Virus record (IMG/VR): IMGVR_UViG_3300021376_000164
Coordinates: 1-36,657 of that record
Origin: a virus
Length of the DNA: 36,657 nt
Direction: 5' to 3' (one strand)
The notes under the pieces are model-generated. The model was not told the DNA's origin. It ran no database searches and worked only from the letters and a program-made list of their open reading frames with translations. The position numbers and the translations under genes are program-made. Of the stretch, positions 15,124-23,366 are shown piece by piece. Every line of letters begins with the position of its first letter. Position 1 is the stretch's first letter.

Positions 15124-16884
15124 TTGATTACAAAAACGCTGCTCTTTCTTTCCGGTATTCCTCGATCCGGATCAACAGTTCTTGCAGCAATTCTTAATCA
15201 AAATCCGCTAACGCACGTCAGCACGACCTCTGGATTAGGTGCTGCGCTTGAGGCCGTTGCTGTAGCTTGGCATAAGGAGCCGCTGCTAGAAAAGAATGAT
15301 CCTAAACGGGAGAAGCTCGCTAATGCTATGCGTGGCTTGATCGATGGCTATTACGATCAGCTCACGCAAAAGCCAATGGTGATTGATAAGTCGCGCAATT
15401 GGCCGATTCCAGTTGTGATGTCAGCAATGGGCCAAGTGCTTGGTAGCAAGCCGCGCATTATTGCTACTGTTCGCAGCATCCCAGACTGCATGGCTTCATT
15501 TGTCCGAGTAGCCAAGCCAGACAACTTGGATGAGTTTATTGTTAAGTCATCGTTAGCCGCGCACCTCAAATCTTCCTATCAAGTGTTACAGGCGGGCTAT
15601 AAACACAATCCTAGCTGTTTCCTATTTGTTGAGTACGAGGACTTGCTTGCTAACCCAAAGCGCGAGTTGGAGCGCATCCATAAGTTTCTTGATCTGCCAG
15701 AGTTTGCCTACGACTTTGAGCGCATTGATGGGTCGTCGGTCAAAGAGGATGACGAAGGGCTACATGGAGTTGCGGGTCTGCATGACATCAAACCCAAGCT
15801 GGCACGGCAGCACAACGAGTCGCCAAAAAATGTTCTCAAGCACCACTACGCTCAGTTTTGCCAGCCTGAGTTCTGGTTGCCTGAGCCGCGTACCAAGCCA
15901 GAGATAGATGACCTTGATCTTCAGCTTGCAGCGTCCACGATGGGCAACTTTGTCGAGGGACGACGCATAGCCGACAAGCTGGCTATTGAACGCCCCACGG
16001 ACGACCGCGCAGCCTTTAATCGTGGATGGTATGAACTGCGCGATGGCAACTTTCGCCTCGGCCACCAACTGCTCCGGCGTGGACGCAACGTAGGAGTGTT
16101 CGGCAACAGTCCGCCCGACACGCCCCAGCCGGAGTGGGACGGCAAGCCCTGTGCTACGCTGCTCATGTACCTTGAGGGAGGGCTGGGCGATCAGATTCAG
16201 CAGCTAGGCTACATCCGCAACGTCCGCCAAACTGGGACAGCCAACATTGTGGTTTCCTGCTCAGGCGAGCTAGTGCGCTTTGTCCACGACGCCAATCTTT
16301 GTTCGGCGGTGGTGCAGCACGGCGCGGAATACGGCGTCTACCACGATGCTTGGATGGCTGGTATGTCAGCTCCGGCATACATGAATCTGTCCAAAGAGAT
16401 GATTCATGGCGACCCGTACCTTTCCAAGATCCCATATGTCCGCCAGTCCCAAAAGCTGCGGGTGGGTTTGCGTTGGTCGGGCAACAAGCAGTTTGAGGCC
16501 CAGCACCACAAGCTGTTCCCGGCACCCCCATTCTTCGATGCCGTCAAACGCGACAACGTAGAGTTTATCAGCCTGCAACGGGACGCCGACTTGGAATACA
16601 AACCCGATTGGGCGCAAACGGTGCCCCTTGATACATGGTCTGACACCCAAGCCGCCGTCAGCACCTGCGACCTTGTGATCAGCTCTTGCACGTCCGTTTC
16701 GCACTTGGCTGCGGCAATGGGCGTGCCAACGTGGGTTGTCATCCCAGTAATGGGGTATTATCTGTATGCGGAACCCGGTCCCAAAACGCCCTACTACAAC
16801 TCTATGCGGCTGTTTCGTCAAAGCGTCTTTGGTCAGTGGACCCATCCTATGGAGGAACTGCGCACCGCTGTCGCTCAATTATGA
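15124..16884 (+). CDS. sulfotransferase fused to TPR/GT9-like glycosyltransferase
   Basis: 586 residues from TTG 15124, chosen because GAGGAA at 15114-15119 precedes it, it follows the RCC1 stop by one base, and homology-like sequence starts exactly there. N-terminal sulfotransferase: FLSGIPRSGSTVL (PAPS 5'-phosphosulfate loop, residues 8-20), IATVRSIPDCMASF (3'-phosphate site), VEYEDLLANPKRELERI. A helical TPR-like link (RPTDDRAAFNRGWYELRDGN) leads to a glycosyltransferase: LLMYLEGGLGDQIQQLGYIR, then DLVISSCTSVSHLAAAMGVP and TPYYNSMRLFRQ, typical of TPR-linked GT9-type enzymes. The two domains could add and sulfate a sugar on a virion or host glycan. Rare in a phage genome. Confidence 0.78.
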   Translation: MITKTLLFLSGIPRSGSTVLAAILNQNPLTHVSTTSGLGAALEAVAVAWHKEPLLEKNDPKREKLANAMRGLIDGYYDQLTQKPMVIDKSRNWPIPVVMSAMGQVLGSKPRIIATVRSIPDCMASFVRVAKPDNLDEFIVKSSLAAHLKSSYQVLQAGYKHNPSCFLFVEYEDLLANPKRELERIHKFLDLPEFAYDFERIDGSSVKEDDEGLHGVAGLHDIKPKLARQHNESPKNVLKHHYAQFCQPEFWLPEPRTKPEIDDLDLQLAASTMGNFVEGRRIADKLAIERPTDDRAAFNRGWYELRDGNFRLGHQLLRRGRNVGVFGNSPPDTPQPEWDGKPCATLLMYLEGGLGDQIQQLGYIRNVRQTGTANIVVSCSGELVRFVHDANLCSAVVQHGAEYGVYHDAWMAGMSAPAYMNLSKEMIHGDPYLSKIPYVRQSQKLRVGLRWSGNKQFEAQHHKLFPAPPFFDAVKRDNVEFISLQRDADLEYKPDWAQTVPLDTWSDTQAAVSTCDLVISSCTSVSHLAAAMGVPTWVVIPVMGYYLYAEPGPKTPYYNSMRLFRQSVFGQWTHPMEELRTAVAQL

Positions 16885-17324
16885 ACTACGCTTACATCGA
16901 AAACGGACAAGTCATCGACGGTCCGCGTTCGCTGCCTAACGGTTGGCGCAACGTGTCTGGTCTCAACTGGCTGAACGACGACGAGCTTCGTGCCCTTGGC
17001 TGGCTTCCGGTTCGTATTGATGAGGGTGCCGTAGACGAGAAGTTTGTTGGATCTACGTTCATCATCGATCCGTATGAAGTGGTGGAGGTAAAGCTGTGGC
17101 GGGCTTACACGGCTGAGGAGAAGGCTGAAATTAACACGCAGAAGGCGGCTGCCGTGCGCCGCGAACGCAACACCAAGCTATCCGAGTGCGACTGGACGCA
17201 GCTTGACGACACGCCGCTGGAAAACGTGGCGAAAGCTCGGTGGGCAAACTACCGTCAGGCGCTCCGGGATGTGCCTGCGCAGTCCGGTTTTCCGTTCAAC
17301 GTCATCTGGCCTGACCAGCCGTAG
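16881..17324 (+). CDS. tail fibre assembly chaperone-like protein
   Basis: 147 residues, ATG 16881 overlapping the previous stop. N-terminus MNYAYIENGQVIDGPRSLP is the short beta-rich cap of many phage fibre-assembly proteins; the C-terminal part NTKLSECDWTQLDDTPLENV to YRQALRDVPAQSGFPFNVIW matches the conserved tail (DWTQLxDxPLxxxxxxxWxxYRQALRDxPxQxGFP) of this family. Such proteins help fold or attach fibres and usually lie just downstream of them; here the RCC1 and sulfotransferase genes intervene, suggesting insertion between fibre and chaperone. Confidence 0.75.
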   Translation: MNYAYIENGQVIDGPRSLPNGWRNVSGLNWLNDDELRALGWLPVRIDEGAVDEKFVGSTFIIDPYEVVEVKLWRAYTAEEKAEINTQKAAAVRRERNTKLSECDWTQLDDTPLENVAKARWANYRQALRDVPAQSGFPFNVIWPDQP

Positions 17325-17336
17325 TTCAGTTTTACG

Positions 17337-17359
17337 CCAGCCGCTTCTATGTGGGCTGG
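17337..17359 (+). promoter_or_regulatory. hairpin holding the GTG start of the holin-like gene in its loop
   Basis: CCAGCC (17337-17342) and GGCTGG (17354-17359) form a 6-bp GC-rich stem with an 11-base loop whose last three bases are the GTG start (17351-17353). No Shine-Dalgarno is visible. Such a structure could delay translation of a lysis gene until conditions change. Regulation is an inference. Confidence 0.4.
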
Positions 17360-17785
17360 ATAACTGACTTACTATTTAACGCCGGCAGCGGTGGTCTGTT
17401 CGGCATGGTCGGGTCGCTGGCGACAACCTGGATGCGCCTGCGCGAAAAGAAACTGGATAACCAGTTTCAGCTCAACCTGCTCGACAAGCAAGCAGCGTCA
17501 GCCGAGGCGGTTGCGTCATGGAATGCATTTATGGCGTCACAGTCCGCATCTGCATCGGATATGACCGAGAAGGTCGCGCCGTGGGCCGCTAATGTTCGCG
17601 CCGTCACTCGACCAGCGCTGACTGCGTTCTTGGTCGTCGGCGCATTCGTCGCAATTCTGATTATCGACGACGAAGCCGTAAAAGCTAACGCGCTACAGTC
17701 TTTCCAGATGTTGGCCGGAACCTCCGTCGCATGGTGGTTCGGCTCACGCATGACGACGCAGATGAATCAACCGACGCGCAAATGA
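17351..17785 (+). CDS. holin-like membrane protein
   Basis: 144 residues from GTG 17351. N-terminal Gly-rich hydrophobic stretch (GWITDLLFNAGSGGLFGMVG), a charged amphipathic middle (REKKLDNQFQLNLLDKQAAS), then hydrophobic segments PALTAFLVVGAFVAILII and SFQMLAGTSVAWWFGSR. The W-N/VRAVTRPALT arrangement resembles 3-TM phage holins. Would permeabilise the inner membrane to release or activate the endolysin, which is encoded far away at 35197. Coupled to a second small membrane protein by an ATGA overlap. Confidence 0.6.
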   Translation: MGWITDLLFNAGSGGLFGMVGSLATTWMRLREKKLDNQFQLNLLDKQAASAEAVASWNAFMASQSASASDMTEKVAPWAANVRAVTRPALTAFLVVGAFVAILIIDDEAVKANALQSFQMLAGTSVAWWFGSRMTTQMNQPTRK

Positions 17786-17979
17786 ACGATCACGCCGGAA
17801 CCAAACTGCTGTTCGCCAACCTTGGCGCATGGCTCGGAACTATTATGAGCCTGCAAAACGTGCAGGTTGTTCTAGCTATTCTGTCCGGCGTTGCATCGCT
17901 TGGCGTGTCGGTGCTCTCAATGATCTGGATTCTAAAGAAGCTCAAGGCGCTCGAAAAGGGAGTAAACGACAAGCCGTGA
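17782..17979 (+). CDS. small membrane protein, possible second holin or antiholin
   Basis: 65 residues; ATG 17782 overlaps the stop of the preceding gene. A short polar N-terminus (MNDHAGTKLLFANLG), hydrophobic LGTIMSLQNVQVVLAILSGV and ASLGVSVLSMIWILKKLKAL, then a basic tail: one or two membrane helices with positive cytoplasmic end, as in small holins/antiholins. Coupled translation with the 144-aa protein supports a joint lysis role. Could also be a spanin-like or unrelated membrane protein. Confidence 0.5.
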   Translation: MNDHAGTKLLFANLGAWLGTIMSLQNVQVVLAILSGVASLGVSVLSMIWILKKLKALEKGVNDKP

Positions 17980-18001
17980 TTTAACGCTTGCAGCAATTGT
18001 A

Positions 18002-18943
18002 ATGAGTAAAGCTCCATTCTTGCACTTTGCTCGCGGTTTCGTCGGTCAAATCGACGAGGCGGCTGGCGTGATTCACGATGTCTCGGTCATCACCGAGGGA
18101 CGCGCGCTGGGTCATGGTGTCAACATCGACGCGACCACGCTTGAGCAGGTCAAGGCACAGGCTGAGACGTACAGCGGCGGTCTCAAAGTGAAAATGGACC
18201 ACGGCGGCGGCGCGGCTGACATCGTCGGCTACCTGACCGACTTCCGTATCGCCGGCAATAAGCTGATCGCAAACTTCCACGTCCTGCAAAACACGCCGCA
18301 TCGCGCGTACATCTTCGAGATCGCCGACAAGATTCCCGACACGTTCGGGATGTCTATTGCGTTCTCTGGTCCGACCGAGATGGCGTCGGACAAGAAGACG
18401 GTCCTTCAGCGCTGCTCGGAGATTTATTCTTGCGATCTGGTCAGCGAGCCGGCTGCGAACGTCAATGGACTTTTCAGTATGAAACAGCTCCAAGAAGGCA
18501 AAGAGCCGAAAGACTCTATATACATTGATTTCCCCATGAACGAAGAAACCAAAAACGCCATCGCCGGCATGATTGAGTCGGCTATGATGGGCCTGGGCGA
18601 GCGGATCTCCAAGCTGGAGTCGATGCTGCCGAAGCCTGAGGACAAGGAAGCCGCTATGGCTTCCCGTAACGACGAGATCAAGCTCGCTGCTGAAGCGGCT
18701 GGTCTTGCTGCTGTCAAGGAGTTTGCCAAGACGTTTGGCGCTCCGGTCACCAAGCCGATCGCCTCTGAAGCTCCTGCCGCCGCCGCTCCGGTTACGCAGA
18801 AGTTCGAGGAGCTGGTCGCTGCCAAGGCTTCCGAGCTGAAAGGCGACAAGAGCGCGGCCATCGCGTTCTGCGTCAAGAATCACTCTAACGAATACGCCGC
18901 CTTCCGCTCCCGCGTGCAGGCCGGTGAGGTCATCAAACTCTAA
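18002..18943 (+). CDS. prohead protease with scaffold-like C-terminal half
   Basis: 313 residues. Protease part (1-155): VKMDHGGGAADIVGYL with H67, TFGMSIAFSG with S118 and CDLVSEPAAN with D145/E149, the His-Ser-acid arrangement of head maturation serine proteases. Residues 178-235 are helical (NEETKNAIAGMIESAMMGLG, SKLESMLPKPED), followed by an Ala/Pro linker and a final basic helix, resembling a scaffold joined to the protease. The enzyme would cleave scaffold and possibly capsid protein during head maturation. No ribosome site before ATG 18002. Confidence 0.75.
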   Translation: MSKAPFLHFARGFVGQIDEAAGVIHDVSVITEGRALGHGVNIDATTLEQVKAQAETYSGGLKVKMDHGGGAADIVGYLTDFRIAGNKLIANFHVLQNTPHRAYIFEIADKIPDTFGMSIAFSGPTEMASDKKTVLQRCSEIYSCDLVSEPAANVNGLFSMKQLQEGKEPKDSIYIDFPMNEETKNAIAGMIESAMMGLGERISKLESMLPKPEDKEAAMASRNDEIKLAAEAAGLAAVKEFAKTFGAPVTKPIASEAPAAAAPVTQKFEELVAAKASELKGDKSAAIAFCVKNHSNEYAAFRSRVQAGEVIKL

Positions 18944-18949
18944 ACTACC

Positions 18950-19303
18950 ATGAGCACTCAGTACTTCGGCACGGGATCCTTCCTTGCCAACGCGACCATC
19001 ACCGCATTCCGCGCTGTGGTCATCTCAACGAACGGTGGCGTCGGTCTGTCGGCTACGGCTGGCAGCGTTGACGGCATCGCCCAGATCGATGCGGCTTCCG
19101 GCGACTATGTCACCGTGAAGTTCCTCAACCAAGGCGGCACCCAGAAGGGTACGCTCGTCGGCGCTCCCGTAACGGTGGGTGACACCATCTACGCAAATGC
19201 GTCAGGTCAGGTCGGTCCCGCCGGGACGGTGATTATCGGCAAGAGCCTCACGACCGCTGATACCGATGGCGCGATCATCGAGTTCATCGCGAAGAACCTC
19301 TAA
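18950..19303 (+). CDS. head decoration/stabilisation protein (DUF2190-like)
   Basis: 117 residues, beta-rich and Gly/Ala/Thr-rich, lying between protease and major capsid protein, the standard position for a lambda gpD-like cement protein. The C-terminal pattern VTVGDTIYANASGQVGPAG followed by GKSLTTADTDGAIIEF resembles the DUF2190 capsid-decoration family. Start context is CTACCATG without a ribosome site, shared with the capsid gene that follows. Confidence 0.68.
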   Translation: MSTQYFGTGSFLANATITAFRAVVISTNGGVGLSATAGSVDGIAQIDAASGDYVTVKFLNQGGTQKGTLVGAPVTVGDTIYANASGQVGPAGTVIIGKSLTTADTDGAIIEFIAKNL

Positions 19304-19315
19304 TAGCTACCTACC

Positions 19316-20281
19316 ATGTACACTAACGCTGCTGCCATTTTTCGTAGCGATCTCGCTGGCGTTGTCGAGCAGGCCAAGGACTTTGAGTCCAACCTGATCG
19401 GCACGCGAGTGATGCCCATCCTCAATGTTCCCCTCCGCGCTGGTCAGTATCCTTGCTTCAAGCTAAAGGAAGGCCAGCTGCTCAAGAGCGACGTCAAGAA
19501 CCGCACGCCGTACTCGACGTATGCGCGCGGCACCCGCTCGTTCACGCAGGAGACCTACACCGCCGAAGAGTACGGCTACGAGGAAGCGGTTGACGATACG
19601 GTCGCGCTGGACGTGAGCCGTTTCTTCGACGCCGAGGTCGTTGCCGCCAAGCTCTGCTTGCGCAAGCTTCTGCTCGCTCACGAGCTGCGCGTCGCTGCGC
19701 AGATCTTCAACACTTCAACGTTCACAACGACTAACTCTAGCACCGCCTACACGACGGCCAACCTTGCCACGTTCGACGTGGGTCTGGACGTTGAGTCCGC
19801 CATTGACCGCATCCTGGCGCTGGGTGAAAGCCGCGACAACCTCCGGGTTGTCATGAGCAACACGGTGTGGACGCGCATCAAGGCGTCGACCAAATTCCAG
19901 AACCGCCTTCGCGGTACGGGTTTGTCGACCGACACGATCCTCAACGCTTCGCAGCAGGCCGCTGCCGAGGTCTTCGGCGTTGCCGAGGTTCTCATCGGTC
20001 GTGCCAGCTACGACAGCGCTAAGGAAGGTCTCGCCTTCTCGAGCGCGAACGTCTGGTCAAACTCGTACATCTGGGTCGGTTCTGTGACCGATGCCTCCTC
20101 CGGCTATTTCGGCGGCGGCACGGGCTTCACTCTAAACTGGCAGGAGTACGGCAGTCCGACTGGCGTGTTCACCTACCGTGACGAGTCGATCAAGTCAGAC
20201 ATCGTCCGGGCTGCGCACTACGTTTCCGAGAAGGTTGTTAACAGCAACGCGGCGCAGATCGTCGCGACGCAGTACGCCTAA
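19316..20281 (+). CDS. major capsid protein
   Basis: 321 residues, right size for an HK97-fold coat protein and placed after protease and decoration genes. Features seen: an N-terminal segment with charged helices, a long loop AEEYGYEEAVDDTVALDVSR, LGESRDNLRVVMSNTVWTRI resembling the spine-helix/strand region, and AEVFGVAEVLIGRASYDSAK near the A-domain. The gene is immediately followed by a very strong terminator, consistent with a need for high, separately controlled expression. Confidence 0.78.
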   Translation: MYTNAAAIFRSDLAGVVEQAKDFESNLIGTRVMPILNVPLRAGQYPCFKLKEGQLLKSDVKNRTPYSTYARGTRSFTQETYTAEEYGYEEAVDDTVALDVSRFFDAEVVAAKLCLRKLLLAHELRVAAQIFNTSTFTTTNSSTAYTTANLATFDVGLDVESAIDRILALGESRDNLRVVMSNTVWTRIKASTKFQNRLRGTGLSTDTILNASQQAAAEVFGVAEVLIGRASYDSAKEGLAFSSANVWSNSYIWVGSVTDASSGYFGGGTGFTLNWQEYGSPTGVFTYRDESIKSDIVRAAHYVSEKVVNSNAAQIVATQYA

Positions 20282-20304
20282 ACTCTGTTGGGTTGTTGTG
20301 TTAT

Positions 20305-20344
20305 CCCCTCACCTGCGTAGCGGGTGGGGGGATTTTCCTTTTTT
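20305..20344 (+). terminator. strong intrinsic terminator after the capsid gene
   Basis: CCCCTCACCTGC (20305-20316), loop GTA, GCGGGTGGGGGG (20320-20331): a 12-bp stem including two G-T pairs, followed by ATTTTCCTTTTTT (20332-20344). All positions of the stem pair. It lies 23 bases after the capsid stop and 19 bases before the next start codon, inside a run of genes all on the same strand. Confidence 0.9.
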
Positions 20345-20362
20345 GACGGTTCGTACTACGCA

Positions 20363-22054
20363 ATGCGCGTATCGCTTTGCGTCATCTGCGGTAATGAGGA
20401 GCAGCACATCGAGCGTATGCTGGACTCGTTCAGTCCAGCGTTCGATGAACTGTCGCTGGTCCGAGCTATAGGCGCACGCACGCCTGATCGCACGCTGTCT
20501 ATCGCGCGCGACTGGTGCGAGGCCAAGGACAAGACATTCCGTTTCCGCGAGCACCTGAACCAGCCTGGCGCAGAGCATTGGGAGCACGTCGACTCGTTCG
20601 GTGAAGCGCGCAACGAAGCCTTCCGCCAAGGCACTGGTGACTGGCTGATCTGGTCCGATTGCGACGACCTGCTGGACAACGCAGATCGACTCAAGGAGGT
20701 TCTGGCTGGCCTGCCTGACGAGGTTTCGATGGCGCGCTTCCTTTACGACGTCCGAGGCACCAGCAAGAAGCTGTTCCGCGAGCGAGCGATCCGACGCAGT
20801 ACGTTCGAGGCCGGTCGCAAGTGGCATCACGACGTTCATGAGAATTTGCTTCTGCTCGCCGGCGACAAGCACATCGACCTCGACGATCCGGTCTGGATTC
20901 ATGCGCCGCTGGAGGTCAAGCGCGAGAACCGGCACCGCAACCTGCGGATCCTGCGGAACTCAGTACGGGACGCTGCATCGCAGTATTTTTACATTCATCA
21001 GGAGCACTACTGCTCGGGCAATTTCAAGGCAGCGGAGGAGTTCGGCAAGCTGGCGATCTCAATGCCGAATTTGCAAGACTCGTTTAAGTACGAGGCATTG
21101 CTGAACGTTGCGCGCTGCTGCGGCAATCACCGCGAGTCCATCAACTACTGTCTGCAAGCGCATGGTGTCTTCCCGTGGTGTCGCGAGGCACTGAACGCGC
21201 TGATCCTGCTGTACTTTGAGAAGGGCGACCGGCAGCGTGCCTACTACTGGGCAGAACGCGCGCTAGAGCGTCCCGAACCGCCATTGGAGGATCGACCGTG
21301 GACGCATGAGGCCAAGCATTACGGTTGGTATGGAGTCGATCTAGCGGCACGCGCGGCACGCTACGCAGGCCACGCCGAGCGAGCGCAGCACCTGCAAGAT
21401 CACTTCCACGGCGGCAAGGAGCCGACGATCTCGCTGATCCATGCCACGCGCGGGCGGTCCAGCAAAGCCGTTGCCTGCCGCGAAGCCTTCCTCCAAGCCG
21501 CCGCAAATCCGGCCAACGTCGAGCACATCTTCTGCGTCGACATCGACGACGGCGTCTCGATGGAGATGGCGCAACAGTTCGTTCACGTCACGAGCAAGGA
21601 GCAGAGCTGCGTTGCAGCTTGGAACTTAGGCGCACGCAAGGCGCAAGGCGACCTGCTGATTCAGCTTTCCGACGACTGGCTGCCGCCGCTGCACTGGGAT
21701 TTGCAGCTCTTGGAACTAGTCGCGCTGCGCGATCTGAAGAAGGAGCAGCTAGTCATCGCCGTACACGACGGCCACCGCAAGGACGAGCTGATGTGCATGG
21801 CGATTATGTCGCGCGCACGGTTGGAGGCACAGGGCGATATGTTCTTTGCCGGCTACGAGTCGGTTTTCTCGGACAACGAGTTTAGCCATCGAGCTTGGGC
21901 CGACAAGATCGTCATCGACGCACGCGACAAGGTGACGTTCGTTCACGATCATCCGCATTTTAGCAACGGTCCGCTCGATCCGACGTACCGGCACAATAAC
22001 CAGAGCGAGCGTTACAAGCGCGGCAAGGAACTGTTCGACTCCCGCAACCCATGA
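20363..22054 (+). CDS. two-domain glycosyltransferase (GT2-TPR-GT2-like)
   Basis: 563 residues from ATG 20363, where family-like sequence begins (MRVSLCVICGNEEQHIERML); longer in-frame starts would lie inside the terminator. First GT-A domain about 1-200: nucleotide-sugar acid motif WSDCDDLLDN (99-106). Middle about 205-340: TPR-like helices (SGNFKAAEEFGKLAISMPN, EALNALILLYFEKGDRQRAY). Second GT-A-like domain from about 352 (TISLIHATRGRSSKAVACRE), with HIFCVDIDDGV and IQLSDDWLPP as acid motifs. Likely builds a short glycan on a protein or host polymer. First gene of the second glycan cassette. Confidence 0.75.
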   Translation: MRVSLCVICGNEEQHIERMLDSFSPAFDELSLVRAIGARTPDRTLSIARDWCEAKDKTFRFREHLNQPGAEHWEHVDSFGEARNEAFRQGTGDWLIWSDCDDLLDNADRLKEVLAGLPDEVSMARFLYDVRGTSKKLFRERAIRRSTFEAGRKWHHDVHENLLLLAGDKHIDLDDPVWIHAPLEVKRENRHRNLRILRNSVRDAASQYFYIHQEHYCSGNFKAAEEFGKLAISMPNLQDSFKYEALLNVARCCGNHRESINYCLQAHGVFPWCREALNALILLYFEKGDRQRAYYWAERALERPEPPLEDRPWTHEAKHYGWYGVDLAARAARYAGHAERAQHLQDHFHGGKEPTISLIHATRGRSSKAVACREAFLQAAANPANVEHIFCVDIDDGVSMEMAQQFVHVTSKEQSCVAAWNLGARKAQGDLLIQLSDDWLPPLHWDLQLLELVALRDLKKEQLVIAVHDGHRKDELMCMAIMSRARLEAQGDMFFAGYESVFSDNEFSHRAWADKIVIDARDKVTFVHDHPHFSNGPLDPTYRHNNQSERYKRGKELFDSRNP

Positions 22055-22599
22055 ACCACTTCTACCACGAGTCGCGGTTTGGTGAGAACTGGTTTGACTA
22101 TGCGAACATCTACTTGCGCTTCGTCGAGGAAGCGCCACCAGGTGCAACCATTGTCGAGGTCGGTTCGTGGCGCGGTCGGTCGATGGCGTTCCTCGGCGTC
22201 GAGGCGATCAAAAGCCAGAAGCGCTTGCAGCTGTACGCGGTCGACACATTCCGAGGCAGCATGGAGCACGCAGGCCATCCGCAGCTTGCGACTGGCTCAA
22301 TGGTCGGTCACTTCCTTGGAAACATAAAGCCGATCCTGCACGCGGTGCATTGCTTGCCGTTGCCGTCGACCGAAGCGTCCAAGCTGTTCGACGATAAGTC
22401 GGTGTTCGCGGTATTTATCGACGCATCGCATCAATACGAGGATGTTCGCGCTGACATTATGCACTGGCGAAACAAGGTGCAGCCTGGCGGCTACTTGGCC
22501 GGTCATGACTTTGGGGGATACGATGGAGTCAGACGCGCAGTCGCTGAGACGGTCGGGCTCTACACGGTTGTCGGTCAGTCGTGGATCACGCAATGCTGA
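22051..22599 (+). CDS. SAM-dependent methyltransferase (class I, sugar/small-molecule type)
   Basis: 182 residues, ATGA overlap with the preceding glycosyltransferase. Motif I TIVEVGSWRGRSMAFLG (33-49), acidic motif LQLYAVDTFRG, and FAVFIDASHQYEDVRADI with GGYLAGHDFGGYDGV match class I methyltransferases often found in glycan clusters. Likely O-methylates a sugar added by neighbouring enzymes; it could instead act on a lipid or protein. Its end overlaps the next gene by seven bases. Confidence 0.75.
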   Translation: MNHFYHESRFGENWFDYANIYLRFVEEAPPGATIVEVGSWRGRSMAFLGVEAIKSQKRLQLYAVDTFRGSMEHAGHPQLATGSMVGHFLGNIKPILHAVHCLPLPSTEASKLFDDKSVFAVFIDASHQYEDVRADIMHWRNKVQPGGYLAGHDFGGYDGVRRAVAETVGLYTVVGQSWITQC

Positions 22600-23366
22600 C
22601 CATCTTCACTATTGTTTTGAATGGGAAACCGTTCATCGATAAGCAGTTGCCGATCTTTCAGCAGCTCACGATTCCGTGGCGCTGGCACATTGTGGAAGGT
22701 GTTTCGCGTCCACAGGAATGCACGTCGTGGTGCGCCGAGGTCCAGGACCGCTGGCACCGGGAATGGCTGTCCATTGACGGGACGACCGAGTACCTCGACA
22801 GCATAACAGATCCGCGCGTGCGCGTGACGTGGCGGCTCGGTCCTTGGGCTGGCAAGATCGCGATGGTCAACGCCGCAATGGAGGACGTCACCGATGGCGT
22901 CGTCATGCAGATCGACGCTGACGAGTTCTGGACTGCTGACCAGCTAGAGCGAGTCTACGAGATGTTGCAGGACAAGAAGGCTGGCGACTTCGCACAGTTC
23001 GACTGTTTTTACTTTGTGGGTCCGCACAAGGTCGTGACGTCGCGTCACGGGTTTGGATCAATGCCTTACGAGTGGTTTCGCGCTTGGAAGATGGCACCAG
23101 GACTGCACTTCAATACTCACGAGCCGCCGGTGTTGAACGCTTGGGCGAGCTATGTTCCGCGCGAAACGACGCGGGCGATGGGTCTTGTGTTCGATCACTA
23201 CGCATATTTCACCGAGGAGCAGGTCGCATTCAAGGAGCAGTTCTATCAGTACAAGGGACTGGTCGACGGCTGGCGTCTATTGCAGGAAGCGAAGGGTGAC
23301 GTGCGGCTCTGCGACTACTTTAAGTTTCTTGACCGGCAGCCTTGGGTAACTGCTGGCGACGTATGA
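22593..23366 (+). CDS. glycosyltransferase (GT-A fold, GT2-like)
   Basis: 257 residues from ATG 22593, inside the end of the methyltransferase gene. N-terminus LTIFTIVLNGKPFIDKQLPI is the first strand and helix of GT2-like enzymes; GKIAMVNAAMEDVTDGVVMQ and IDADEFW (DAD at 108-110) supply the nucleotide-sugar/metal site. Length is that of a single-domain transferase. Sugar and acceptor cannot be read from sequence. Overlaps the next gene by an ATGA. Confidence 0.75.
   Translation: MLTIFTIVLNGKPFIDKQLPIFQQLTIPWRWHIVEGVSRPQECTSWCAEVQDRWHREWLSIDGTTEYLDSITDPRVRVTWRLGPWAGKIAMVNAAMEDVTDGVVMQIDADEFWTADQLERVYEMLQDKKAGDFAQFDCFYFVGPHKVVTSRHGFGSMPYEWFRAWKMAPGLHFNTHEPPVLNAWASYVPRETTRAMGLVFDHYAYFTEEQVAFKEQFYQYKGLVDGWRLLQEAKGDVRLCDYFKFLDRQPWVTAGDV

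Noticed and set aside
17981-18883. Minus-strand frame of 300 codons opposite the prohead protease
   Set aside because: Antisense shadow of a well-supported gene; the protease frame has catalytic motifs, the minus frame has none.
18536-18943. Nested in-frame scaffold start (MNEETK) inside the protease gene, as in lambda C/Nu3
   Set aside because: The position is right for a scaffold, but there is no ribosome site before ATG 18536, so I describe a fused protease-scaffold only.
20324-20362. Upstream in-frame start of the two-domain glycosyltransferase
   Set aside because: It would start inside the terminator stem, has no ribosome site, and the family-like sequence begins at ATG 20363.
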